A stretch of DNA of 18,614 bases from JACOXB01 sp036517755 (lineage in GTDB: Bacteria; Patescibacteriota; Minisyncoccia; UBA6257; Colwellbacteraceae). A program made the translations under genes and the position numbers. Each line of letters begins with the position of its first letter. The first letter of the stretch is position 1. This document shows, in pieces, positions 1-7,361 of the stretch. The stretch is taken from positions 1 through 18,614 of the forward strand of contig DATDUH010000020.1 of the NCBI GenBank assembly GCA_036517755.1, written 5' to 3'. The notes under the pieces were generated by a model. That model worked only from the letters and a program-made list of their open reading frames with translations, made no database searches and was not told the origin of the DNA.

Positions 1-654
1 CGAGACGCCATTCGCCGTCATTTGGATAAGGGGACGATTATTATCGATGCTTTCCGCGAGCGCCAACTCCAGACAACCAGTTATGACGTCACCCTTGGTG
101 ATTATTATTGGAAAGAATCTCATCCTAATGGCCGGGCCACGGTTCATAACCTTTATGATGAAGAATCAACTAGACGAGTTTGGCTTGGACCGCAGGAGGC
201 CGAACCGCTCGAGGTTCTTGGGGAACGGCTAAGCCTAACTTTTAAAAATATCAATCCTAAAGAAAAGATTATTCTTCTCGGTCCGGGCGAGACAATCCTA
301 GCTCACACTCAAGAATTTATCGGCGGTCGGAAAATAGTCGTCGCCAAAATGTATGCCCGTTCTTCAATGGGTCGCAATTTCGTTGAGGTTTGTAAAGATG
401 CTGGCTGGGGTGATGTGGGTTATTTCAATCGTTGGACTATGGAGGTTACCAATAATTCTAAAAATTATTCGATTCCGCTCGTGGTTGGTCGGAGAGTAGC
501 CCAAATGGTTTTTTATGAAGTCGAACCGATCAGCGAAGAATACTCGTTGAGCGGCAAGTACCAGGAAGAGGCCGATCTCGAAGGATTGAAGAAGAACTGG
601 CGGCCGGAGATGATGATCCCCAAAATGCATTTAGATTGGGAGGTGAGATTATGA
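1..654 (+). CDS. dcd: dCTP deaminase-like protein (5' truncated by window edge)
   Basis: Trimeric dUTPase/dCTP deaminase-fold enzyme, expected to deaminate dCTP towards dUTP or dUMP for thymidylate synthesis. The reading frame is open to base 1 and the first visible residues (RDAIRRHLDKGTIIIDAF) match the family N-terminus, so the true start lies upstream; the TTG at 22 is internal. Visible motifs are SYDVTLG, the phosphate-binding RSSMGR, AGWGDVGY, and WTMEVTN, whose Glu aligns with the catalytic Glu (E138 in E. coli Dcd). The AGW.D.G pattern is closer to archaeal-type bifunctional deaminase/dUTPases than to E. coli Dcd. At over 217 residues it is longer than the usual 190 or so; the extra part is a Tyr/Trp-rich insert after SYDVTLG. 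The stop overlaps an ATG (ATGA at 651) and glyA starts 8 nt downstream. Family assignment is firm; dCTP-only versus bifunctional activity is not decided. Confidence 0.85.
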   Translation, partial: RDAIRRHLDKGTIIIDAFRERQLQTTSYDVTLGDYYWKESHPNGRATVHNLYDEESTRRVWLGPQEAEPLEVLGERLSLTFKNINPKEKIILLGPGETILAHTQEFIGGRKIVVAKMYARSSMGRNFVEVCKDAGWGDVGYFNRWTMEVTNNSKNYSIPLVVGRRVAQMVFYEVEPISEEYSLSGKYQEEADLEGLKKNWRPEMMIPKMHLDWEVRL

Positions 655-695
655 CTGACCGATGGCGCTTAAAGATAGAAAGCTTGAGGGATTAG
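638..695 (+). other. Strong Shine-Dalgarno plus 14-codon mini-ORF overlapping the glyA start
   Basis: GGGAGGTGA at 638-646 is the best Shine-Dalgarno match near these genes. It sits 7 nt before an ATG at 651 that overlaps the dcd stop as ATGA. That ATG opens a 14-codon frame (MTDRWRLKIESLRD, stop at 693-695) out of frame with glyA. The glyA ATG at 662 is 18 nt from the SD core, which is far for direct use. It may be a leader peptide, a re-initiation device, or chance. No homology is claimed. Confidence 0.3.
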
Positions 696-1888
696 TTCGA
701 GCCGAGATTAAAAGACAGGAAGAGACACTTGATCTCATTGCTTCGGAAAATTTAGTCTCAGCCGAGGTTTTAAAAATTTTAGGTAGCCCTCTAACCAATA
801 AGTATTCGGAGGGTTATCCAGGCAGGCGTTACTATCCTGGCAATTTTTATTACGACGAAATCGAGAAGTTGGCCGAGGAACGAGCCCTCAAGCTCTTTAG
901 TTTAAGCCCGAAACAGTGGCAGGTTAATGTCCAACCCTATTCCGGCTCGCCAGCCAACTTCGCTGTTTATGCCGCCTTGGTACCAAGGGGCGGAAAAATT
1001 ATGGGGATGAAGCTCGCCGCCGGCGGCCATCTCACCCACGGCCACAAGGTTTCTTTAACGGGCCAGTTTTGGCAGAGCGTTCAGTACGGAGTTAATAGCC
1101 GAGGATTAATTGATTACAAAGAGGTTGAAAAATTAGCGAAAAAATTTAAACCCGATTTAATCGTCTCCGGCTTTACCGCCTATCCCCGGAAAGTTAATTT
1201 TAAAAAATTCGGCGAGATCGCGAGAAGCGTCGGCGCTTATCACTTGGCGGATATTTCCCATATCGCCGGACTTGTAGTCGGCAGGGTTCATCCGGCGCCT
1301 TTTGCTTGGGCTGATGTGGTTACCACTACCACTCATAAAACCCTAAGGGGTCCAAGAGGCGCAGTTATTTTTTCAAGGAAAGAGCTATCGCCCCTTATAG
1401 ACCGAGCCGTCTTTCCGGGATTGCAAGGCGGGCCTCATAATAACGTCACTGGAGCGATGGCCATGGCTTTTTTTGAAGCCTCCCAGCCCGAGTTTAAAAA
1501 ATACGCCCGACAAATTGTAAAAAACGCAAAAGCTCTGGCTGGATCGCTTAAAAAACTAGGGGTTAAGCTTTCAACCGGCGGAACTGAAACCCATTTAATC
1601 CTCGTTGATGCGAGAAGTCTTGGTTTAGATGGAATGACCGCTGAAAAGAAATTAGAAGAAGCCGGCATTATTGCTAATCGGAATTCTCTACCCGATGACA
1701 GTTCTCCTTTTAGGCCATCCGGTATTCGTTTGGGTACGCCGGCCTTAACTTCAAGGGGGATGAGAGAAAAAGAAATGGAAGAAGTGGCCGGGCTGATCTT
1801 TGGCGTTTTGACCGGAGAAGCTAATATTAGAAGTAAAGTAAAAGCTTTATGCAAAAAGTTCCCGGCGAAGAGCTTGCTCGGCGTCTAA
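662..1888 (+). CDS. glyA: Serine hydroxymethyltransferase
   Basis: PLP enzyme that interconverts serine and glycine while charging tetrahydrofolate to 5,10-methylene-THF in the cytosol. The 408 residues match the usual 405-420. Visible landmarks are LIASEN near residue 25, TNKYSEGYPGRRYY at 45-58, GGHLTHG near 121, the PLP-contacting D197/H200 in ADISHIAG, and the Schiff-base lysine K226 in TTTTHKTLRGPRG, followed by GLQGGPHNN and the C-terminal GIRLGTPALTSRGM. The ATG at 662 gives the expected N-terminal length and is the only good start, although the best Shine-Dalgarno points to an ATG at 651 in another frame. The last 40 nt overlap folD, so the two are almost certainly co-transcribed and probably translationally coupled. 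With dcd upstream and folD downstream this looks like a dTMP and one-carbon supply operon (inference). Confidence 0.97.
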   Translation: MALKDRKLEGLVRAEIKRQEETLDLIASENLVSAEVLKILGSPLTNKYSEGYPGRRYYPGNFYYDEIEKLAEERALKLFSLSPKQWQVNVQPYSGSPANFAVYAALVPRGGKIMGMKLAAGGHLTHGHKVSLTGQFWQSVQYGVNSRGLIDYKEVEKLAKKFKPDLIVSGFTAYPRKVNFKKFGEIARSVGAYHLADISHIAGLVVGRVHPAPFAWADVVTTTTHKTLRGPRGAVIFSRKELSPLIDRAVFPGLQGGPHNNVTGAMAMAFFEASQPEFKKYARQIVKNAKALAGSLKKLGVKLSTGGTETHLILVDARSLGLDGMTAEKKLEEAGIIANRNSLPDDSSPFRPSGIRLGTPALTSRGMREKEMEEVAGLIFGVLTGEANIRSKVKALCKKFPAKSLLGV

Positions 1889-2664
1889 TCGAGAAACTTA
1901 AAAGCGAGCCTGTTCCCCCTAAAATTCTCGCGGCGATTTTGGTTGGCGATGATCCCCGCTCTTTGAGCTTTCTAAAAATCAAAGAGAAAGTAGCCCAAGA
2001 ATTAGGCGTGGACTTTAGGATCTATGAAGTCGAGGTTAAAAATAACGATTTGGTTCGGGCCGAAATCGGCGCGATTGCTCTTCAAAAGAACGTCGGCGGG
2101 GTGGTGGTCGAACTACCACTACCTCAAGGCATTAATCCCCATTACGTCTTAAATGTTATTCCGCGCGAAAAGGATGTTGATATTTTAGGCGAACGGGCCC
2201 TGGGTGCTTTTTATAACGGCCGAAGTCAGGTTTTACCGCCAGCAGTCGGCGTCTTAGACGCCATACTAACAACTTATAACTTACAACTTACAGCACTGAA
2301 AGTGGCGGTGGTGGGCCTTGGAACCTTGGTGGGTAAACCCATTGCTACTTGGCTTATGGGACGTTGCACCGAGATTCATCTTTTGGATAAGGGGAGCGAC
2401 TTCGGCATTCTTAAACAAGCGGATTTAGTGATTGCCGGAGCAGGCGAACCAGGTTTAATTAAACCAGTGATGTTGAAAGAGAATGCTTGCGTTATCGACT
2501 TTGGTTATGAATACAGCCAAGGTAAGCCGGCCGGCGATCTTGATGTCAGCGACGAGGCATCAGTCGCGAGGCTTAAGTTAATATATACTCCAACGCCAGG
2601 CGGTACCGGCCCGATTCTTGTGGCTAAACTTTTTGAGAATTTTTATAAGTTATCCGGGCAGTGA
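1849..2664 (+). CDS. folD: Bifunctional methylenetetrahydrofolate dehydrogenase / methenyltetrahydrofolate cyclohydrolase
   Basis: Oxidises 5,10-methylene-THF and hydrolyses the methenyl form to 10-formyl-THF. Evidence: ILVGDDPRSLSFLKIKEK (31-48) at the active-site segment, VVVELPLPQGI (85-95), KDVD near 108, the Rossmann motif VVGLGTLVGKP (154-164), and the C-terminal TPTPGGTGP. At 271 residues it is slightly shorter than the usual 280-300. The catalytic lysine aligns with K45, but the conserved tyrosine four residues before it is F41, and the usual GAS of the cofactor loop reads GLG. These changes could shift the dehydrogenase/cyclohydrolase balance or be lineage variation. The start codon lies inside glyA (40-nt overlap); no Shine-Dalgarno is visible. 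A period-7 DNA repeat encodes residues 140-149 (TTYNLQLTAL). Confidence 0.93.
   Translation: MQKVPGEELARRLIEKLKSEPVPPKILAAILVGDDPRSLSFLKIKEKVAQELGVDFRIYEVEVKNNDLVRAEIGAIALQKNVGGVVVELPLPQGINPHYVLNVIPREKDVDILGERALGAFYNGRSQVLPPAVGVLDAILTTYNLQLTALKVAVVGLGTLVGKPIATWLMGRCTEIHLLDKGSDFGILKQADLVIAGAGEPGLIKPVMLKENACVIDFGYEYSQGKPAGDLDVSDEASVARLKLIYTPTPGGTGPILVAKLFENFYKLSGQ
2266..2293 (+). repeat. Four tandem 7-mers (consensus CTTACAA) inside folD
   Basis: Units at 2266-2272, 2273-2279, 2280-2286 and 2287-2293 fit CTWAYAA/CTTACAR with one or two mismatches each. The tract is AT-rich and lies in the stretch linking the catalytic domain to the Rossmann fold of FolD. A related four-unit tract occurs in the mutase at 7853-7880. 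Confidence 0.6.
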
Positions 2665-3566
2665 AAATTCCGAAAAAAGGAACAGTTATAATCTCTTTAG
2701 CCTTACTGACTCTTATTATTTTGGCCGCATTAGTTTCGAGCCGCGAGCAAATTTATTCCTTTCTAGGCGATGGTAATCTGGATGAAAAAAGCGAAGATTT
2801 GGCTATTCTTGTGCTCGGCGAAGTAGCGCCGGGCGAGGGTGGCCGCTGGCACCAGGCCTCGGGTTTGGCTGATGCCATCATGTTGATTTATTTCCGGGCT
2901 GAAAGCGGAACAGTGAATTTAATTTCTCTGCCTCGTGATCTTTTTGGCACCTTCGGCGAAGAGCAGTTTAAATTAAATGAAGTCAGCCGCCGCGGTAAAA
3001 TAGAAGAGCTCCTTCGTAAAATGCCGGAAATAACAGGGATTGAAACCGATAAATCCATCGAGATTGATCTCGAGATGGTCAAACATGCGGTTGATGAGCT
3101 CGGCGGAATTGATATGGAACTTCAGGCTGGCGTGTTTGATCCGGTGAGCGGTTACTACCTCGCCAAAGGGGGGCATCACTTAAACGGCGACGACACGGTT
3201 TGGCTGATTAGAAACCGGGCCGCGCCTGAAGGAGATTTTTTCCGGGAAAAGAATCAGCATTTAGTGGTTGAAGCGATTTTCAAACGTTTCAACGAGCTTA
3301 GCGCCCAAGAGAAAACCGCTCTTTTTTTCAAGCTTTTACCGGAAATTGGGAAAGCGAAGAGCAATTTTAGCATTGGCGAGCTAGTGCCAGAGGCTAAAGA
3401 AATAAATAGCCTCCAATTTAATAGCGTGGTTTTGGATTTTGAAACCGAGCTACTCCAAAGTACTTCAATTCCCTGGGGGAGCGGCGCCTTTTATGCGCTC
3501 GTCCCAAGCGCCGGGATGGATAATTATGGCGAAATCAGAAATTTTATCCAAAACCAAATTAAGTAG
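2661..3566 (+). CDS. LytR-CpsA-Psr (LCP) family protein
   Basis: Membrane-anchored LCP protein. The family transfers lipid-linked glycopolymers to peptidoglycan or other envelope acceptors outside the cytoplasmic membrane. The 301 residues have a short basic N-terminus, one transmembrane segment (about 9-27), then an extracytoplasmic LCP domain: ILVLGEVAPG (49-58), the Asp-containing GLADAIMLIYF (68-78), LISLPRD (87-93), and the arginine-rich RNRAAPEGDFFREKNQH (184-200) that binds the polyprenyl phosphate in known members. A second C-terminal LytR domain is absent. The GTG start overlaps the folD stop as GTGA, a typical coupling arrangement. The gene ends 3 nt from the convergent recA stop with no visible terminator. 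The acceptor polymer cannot be told from sequence. Confidence 0.85.
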   Translation: MKIPKKGTVIISLALLTLIILAALVSSREQIYSFLGDGNLDEKSEDLAILVLGEVAPGEGGRWHQASGLADAIMLIYFRAESGTVNLISLPRDLFGTFGEEQFKLNEVSRRGKIEELLRKMPEITGIETDKSIEIDLEMVKHAVDELGGIDMELQAGVFDPVSGYYLAKGGHHLNGDDTVWLIRNRAAPEGDFFREKNQHLVVEAIFKRFNELSAQEKTALFFKLLPEIGKAKSNFSIGELVPEAKEINSLQFNSVVLDFETELLQSTSIPWGSGAFYALVPSAGMDNYGEIRNFIQNQIK

Positions 3567-3569
3567 GAG

Positions 3570-4589
3570 TTAGGATTTAGTTGCCTCTTTGATGGCGGTG
3601 AGGGTTAATCTCTCGATTTGGGCAAGAAGTTTTTTGTCTTCCTCGAGTTTGATTCTGGCGTTTTCCGCACCAACTCCCAATCTTTCCTCGCCAAACATAT
3701 AACTTGAACCGCTTCGTTTAACCACCCCGAGGTTGGTGGCTAAGTTCAGCACATCGCCGGCATAAGAAATGCCTTTGCCGTAGAGAATGTCGAATTCAGC
3801 GGTTCGAAAGGGCGGCGCTACTTTATTTTTGACCACCTTGGCCCTGGTTCGATTACCCACTACTTGATCGCCTTTTTTAATTTGGGCGATCCGGCGGATG
3901 TCAATTCGGACTGAAGCGTAAAACTTCAAGGCTCGGCCGCCCGGAGTGGTGGTTGGATCGCCGACCCAGCCCATCATGCCGATTTTTTCTCGGAGTTGGT
4001 TAGTAAAAACAATTAGAGTTCCGGATCTCGCGGTGATGGCCGTTAGTTTCCTTAGAGCTTGAGACATTAGTCTTGCCTGAAGGCCGATAAATTGAGCTCC
4101 CATTTCGCCTTCAATTTCTGCCCTAGGCGTCAAAGCCGCCACCGAGTCAACCACAATCACATCAATCATCCCTGACCGGACTAAGCTTTCGAGAATGTTC
4201 AAAGCCTGCTCGCCGTTATCCGGCTGGGAAATTAAGAGATTTTTAATATCAACCCCGATGTTTTTGGCATATTCCGGATCAAGGGCGTGTTCAGTATCAA
4301 TAAACGCGGCCTTACCGCCTCGACGCTGGGCTTCGGCCACCACCGTGAGGGCTAGCGTTGTTTTACCGCTCGCTTCCGGCCCGAAGATTTCGATAACCCG
4401 GCCTCGGGGAAAACCGCCGACGCCCAAAGCGAGATCGAGCGAGAGCGAACCCGAGGGGATAACATCAACATCAACTCGTTTGGTCTCGCCGAGCTTCATA
4501 ATCGCCTCTTCGCCGAACTTACTCTGGAGAGCCGAAACTAAATTATCTAAATCTTCCTTTTTCTCTTCCTTTTCTTTTTTGGCTGGCAT
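3570..4589 (-). CDS. recA: Recombinase RecA
   Basis: ATP-dependent strand-exchange protein of homologous recombination and SOS signalling. At 339 residues it is shorter than E. coli RecA (353) because the acidic C-terminal tail is missing. Visible are Walker A GPEASGKT (70-77), E97 region FIDTEHALDPEYA, Walker B VIVVDS (144-149), EIEGEMG, QARLMSQALRKL, TNQLREKIG and GGRALKFYASVRIDIRR. Loop L1 reads GAQFIG where most RecA have GDSHxG. Loop L2 (204-218, GMMGWVGDPTTTPGG) is two residues longer than the common GVMFGNPETTPGG form, with a Trp near the usual Phe203 position. The N-terminal 13 residues are highly charged (KKEKEEKKED). It is the last gene of the ftsK-rodZ-recA set, starting 1 nt after the rodZ-like stop. 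No LexA-like box was recognised upstream. Confidence 0.97.
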   Translation of the reverse strand: MPAKKEKEEKKEDLDNLVSALQSKFGEEAIMKLGETKRVDVDVIPSGSLSLDLALGVGGFPRGRVIEIFGPEASGKTTLALTVVAEAQRRGGKAAFIDTEHALDPEYAKNIGVDIKNLLISQPDNGEQALNILESLVRSGMIDVIVVDSVAALTPRAEIEGEMGAQFIGLQARLMSQALRKLTAITARSGTLIVFTNQLREKIGMMGWVGDPTTTPGGRALKFYASVRIDIRRIAQIKKGDQVVGNRTRAKVVKNKVAPPFRTAEFDILYGKGISYAGDVLNLATNLGVVKRSGSSYMFGEERLGVGAENARIKLEEDKKLLAQIERLTLTAIKEATKS

Positions 4590-4590
4590 T

Positions 4591-5214
4591 TTATTCTGGT
4601 CTATAAAAAACTTGTTTGACGACTTTTGTTTCCCGACCCAAATAGCGTTTAACTTTGAACTCTAGGGTGTTTAACCCTGGCTCGAGCCCGACCTGTTTTT
4701 CAAATCTTCCCTCCTCATTAGGATAAACCACTTCGCCGTTTAGGGTGAGGGTATCGCCGGGCGAAACTTCACCGTTTACGGTGATGACTTCAGCTTGAGT
4801 TGTTTCTGGCACCGAGACATTGAGGGTCGGTCGCCCTAGGATATTATCGAGTCTGAAACCGAGGAAGATAAGAAGAACAATGAGGGCGACAAGGAGGGCT
4901 ACTCGTCCCGTCCTGATCCGCTTTAAGGCAAAACGGTTGGTGGGCAGACGATCGCCTTTGGCTGGCGTGGCCGCTTCCACAAATCGGCCGTAACTTTGCC
5001 AAAGCAGATTGGGATCAGCTTCTAAGGCGCCTGCGATTTTGAATAAATACCCCCGAACATAAGGCCGGGCCGGCAGTTGTTCAAATTTCCCCACCACCAA
5101 GGCTTCGATATATCTTTCCGGGACATCGGTTACCTCGGCCAGGCCCTTGATCCCGATGCGCTTCGTCTCCATCAACTCTCCCAGCACTTCAACAATTGTT
5201 TTTTCTTCTTCCAT
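4591..5214 (-). CDS. RodZ-like membrane-anchored helix-turn-helix protein
   Basis: Has the RodZ architecture: a cytoplasmic HTH_25-type domain at about 5-75 (KGLAEVTDVPERYIEALVVG, then FEQLPARPYVRGYLFKIA), a basic linker, one transmembrane helix at about 103-120, and an extracytoplasmic beta-rich domain at 128-207 with an Ig-like pattern (VITVNGEVSPGDTLTLNGEV). RodZ links the MreB cytoskeleton to the envelope in rod-shaped cells, and related proteins act in division. The phrase FEQLPARPYVRGY is a strong family hallmark. At 207 residues it is shorter than E. coli RodZ (337). It lies between ftsK and recA with 1-nt gaps on both sides. No mreB is in the window, so a role in cell shape is inferred from architecture. 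A transcriptional role is less likely but not excluded. Confidence 0.82.
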   Translation of the reverse strand: MEEEKTIVEVLGELMETKRIGIKGLAEVTDVPERYIEALVVGKFEQLPARPYVRGYLFKIAGALEADPNLLWQSYGRFVEAATPAKGDRLPTNRFALKRIRTGRVALLVALIVLLIFLGFRLDNILGRPTLNVSVPETTQAEVITVNGEVSPGDTLTLNGEVVYPNEEGRFEKQVGLEPGLNTLEFKVKRYLGRETKVVKQVFYRPE

Positions 5215-5215
5215 T

Positions 5216-7306
5216 TTACTCTTCGCTTTTCAAAAAAACTTCACGAGGCTTAGCTCCTTCACCCGGGCCGATTAAACCTTGTTCCTCCATTATATCAAGG
5301 AGTCTGGCCGCCCGAGCATAGCCGATTTTGAGGCGTCGCTGTAAGAGGGAGGCCGAAGCCTTTTTAGCCTCTTTCACCACCCGGAGTGCATCTTGGTAAA
5401 GCTCGTCATCAATTTCTTCTTCAAAGTCAGCTTCCCAGTGGGCGCCAGGCGCCCCTTCTAATCCCCGAGATAATTGGAGCTCTAGTTCTACCTCTTCTTC
5501 ATCGACCGGATTCTTGGCTCGGATAAAATTGGTTACGTCTTTAATTTCCTCTTCGCTGATATAGCCCCCCTGGATCCTTTTCGGTTTACTTAGTTCAGCT
5601 GAGACAAAAAGCATGTCGCCGCCGCCCAAAAGTTTTTCCGCTCCGCCGGTGTCAAGAATTGTGCGCGAGTCTATTTGGCTTGCCACTTGAAGGGCCATGC
5701 GAGAGGTGATGTTCGCCTTAATAAGACCCGTGATTACTTCAACCGACGGCCGCTGGGTAGAAACAACCAAGTGGATCCCGGTAGCTCGGGCCATCTGAGC
5801 TAGTCGGACAACCGACGCTTCAATCTCCCGGCCAAAAGCCGCCATTAGATCAGCTAGTTCATCAATCACAATTACGAGATAGGGCATGAAATCTTTTTGC
5901 CGGCCGAGATTGTAACCCAGGATATCGCGCTTGCCAGCCTTAAGCAGAAGTTCGTAGCGATTTTCCATTTCTTGAATGGCGAAGCGAAGAGAGGCGATCG
6001 CCTTTTTGCCGTTAGTGATTACCGGCGTTAAGAGATGAGGAATATCTTCGTAGACTGAGAGTTCTACCCTTTTTGGATCAATCAGGATCAAGCGAAGGGT
6101 TTCGGGTGAGTTTTTATATAAGAGGGAGATGATTAAGGAATGTATGGCAATCGATTTGCCGCTGCCAGTTGAGCCGGCAATTAAAAGGTGGGGCATTCTT
6201 GAGAGGCTTACAAAAATCGGTTCGCCCGAAACATCGCGGCCCAATGGAAAACCGAGATTGCTCGTTTTTTTGAATTCCGGATAAGCAACAAGGGCTCCGA
6301 GTCTGACGAGACTGGCTACTTTGTTGGGGATTTCGATACCAACGAGTGACCGGCCCGGAATAGGCGCTTCGATCCGGATCGGATGAGCGGCTAAGGCTAA
6401 ACTCAGATCTTGGTTTAGGGCCATAATTCGGGAAAGTTTTATTCCTTCAGCTGGCTTCAAGGCGTAACGAGTGACTTTGGGGCCGATCGTGATCTCGCCC
6501 ATTTCAACGGGGATGCCGAAACTTTCGAGGGTCCTTTTGATGGTCGTCGCATTAACGCGCAGGTCGCCGGCAGTTGGTTTCTCAGTCGAAGTTTTAAGGA
6601 GACTTAAAGGCGGTGGGGTATAATGGCGGGTTCTGATGATGGCCTCGCCGGTAGGCGCGAGAACCGGAAGAACAGCGGGTTTAGTTGTACCGACCGGCTC
6701 TTCTTTAATCCCTGCTTCCTCTTCGGTTTGGGAGGCGGTAGCTGCTTCCGGTGTAATGACTAGCTCTTTTTCCTCGGGGGCCCGAGGTGTAATTACCTTT
6801 TCTCTTTTAGGCCATTTTATTTTTAAGGTCAGGGGAATGTTCAGCACCACGAGCAGTGAGGCTAAAAGGATCATAAAATCGAAGACCAGCGACCCGGCAT
6901 AGCCCAGGAGATTTTCGACATTGCCGAAAAGAACACCGGCTGAACCAGCTTTTTCCGGTGAGAGAATATCAATAATACTTAGGCCGGCGCCGATAAAGAT
7001 AATGGCGCCGATAAGCGATGAACTGACGACCGCTCGCTCCGGATGGGTCAAAAGCCCCATGCCGATTAAGGTAAGTACAAGCGGTACCGAGAAATAGCCC
7101 CAACCGAGCAGGCGATCAAGTATTTTGAAAGCCGCTTCTCCGGCCGGGCCGGCTTTGGCAAAGCTAGCGAGAACAAAAATAACGGCAAAGCCTAAGGCGA
7201 TAATGCCGAGGACACTTGTTTTGATGCCGGGGTGAAGCGAGGGTTTTGATTTCGGGTTCGCTTTTTTTGATTTCCCTCCTTTTCGGCGGCGATTTTTTCT
7301 GGCCAT
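5216..7306 (-). CDS. ftsK: DNA translocase FtsK/SpoIIIE
   Basis: Membrane-anchored DNA pump that clears the chromosome from the division septum. The 696 residues show a very basic N-terminus, four transmembrane segments (about 30-50, 70-87, 95-114, 133-157), a linker with Pro/Thr/Glu-rich stretches (165-240), the alpha/beta motor domains with Walker A GSTGSGKS (378-385), IDPKRVELSVY (409-419), Walker B VIVIDELADLM (478-488) and STQRPSVEVITG (516-527), and a C-terminal winged-helix gamma domain (about 640-696, SLLQRRLKIGYARAARLLDIMEEQGLIGP) that reads polarity sites. Size is close to SpoIIIE, much smaller than E. coli FtsK. First gene of a tight minus-strand operon with the RodZ-like gene and recA. 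The predicted promoter leaves almost no 5' leader. Confidence 0.96.
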   Translation of the reverse strand: MARKNRRRKGGKSKKANPKSKPSLHPGIKTSVLGIIALGFAVIFVLASFAKAGPAGEAAFKILDRLLGWGYFSVPLVLTLIGMGLLTHPERAVVSSSLIGAIIFIGAGLSIIDILSPEKAGSAGVLFGNVENLLGYAGSLVFDFMILLASLLVVLNIPLTLKIKWPKREKVITPRAPEEKELVITPEAATASQTEEEAGIKEEPVGTTKPAVLPVLAPTGEAIIRTRHYTPPPLSLLKTSTEKPTAGDLRVNATTIKRTLESFGIPVEMGEITIGPKVTRYALKPAEGIKLSRIMALNQDLSLALAAHPIRIEAPIPGRSLVGIEIPNKVASLVRLGALVAYPEFKKTSNLGFPLGRDVSGEPIFVSLSRMPHLLIAGSTGSGKSIAIHSLIISLLYKNSPETLRLILIDPKRVELSVYEDIPHLLTPVITNGKKAIASLRFAIQEMENRYELLLKAGKRDILGYNLGRQKDFMPYLVIVIDELADLMAAFGREIEASVVRLAQMARATGIHLVVSTQRPSVEVITGLIKANITSRMALQVASQIDSRTILDTGGAEKLLGGGDMLFVSAELSKPKRIQGGYISEEEIKDVTNFIRAKNPVDEEEVELELQLSRGLEGAPGAHWEADFEEEIDDELYQDALRVVKEAKKASASLLQRRLKIGYARAARLLDIMEEQGLIGPGEGAKPREVFLKSEE

Positions 7307-7314
7307 TCAGCTTA

Positions 7315-7343
7315 ATTTAACCACAAAAAAAAGCGCCAAACAA
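7315..7343 (-). promoter_or_regulatory. Candidate promoter of the ftsK-rodZ-recA operon
   Basis: Read on the minus strand: TTGTTT (7343-7338), 17-nt spacer, TTAAAT (7320-7315). The expected start point is near 7308, one or two bases before the ftsK ATG (7306), so the mRNA would be leaderless or nearly so. Both hexamers are imperfect (3/6 and 4/6); spacing is ideal. Confidence 0.4.
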
Positions 7344-7345
7344 TC

Positions 7346-7354
7346 TGTTACAAT
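7346..7354 (+). promoter_or_regulatory. Extended -10 promoter of the phosphohexomutase operon
   Basis: TGTTACAAT fits an extended -10 (TGnTATAAT, one mismatch). Its end is 7 nt from the ATG at 7362, so transcription would begin at or next to the start codon. No good -35 is visible; the upstream region is an A-run. It lies divergent to the ftsK promoter in a 55-bp gap. Confidence 0.5.
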
Positions 7355-7361
7355 AACCTTA

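Noticed and set aside
1435..1854. Minus-strand frame of 139 codons opposite glyA
   Set aside because: Shadow of glyA with no start signal or recognisable domain.
4195..4665. Plus-strand frame of 156 codons opposite recA
   Set aside because: Antisense to the highly conserved recA; Ser/Arg/Pro-rich shadow with no motif.
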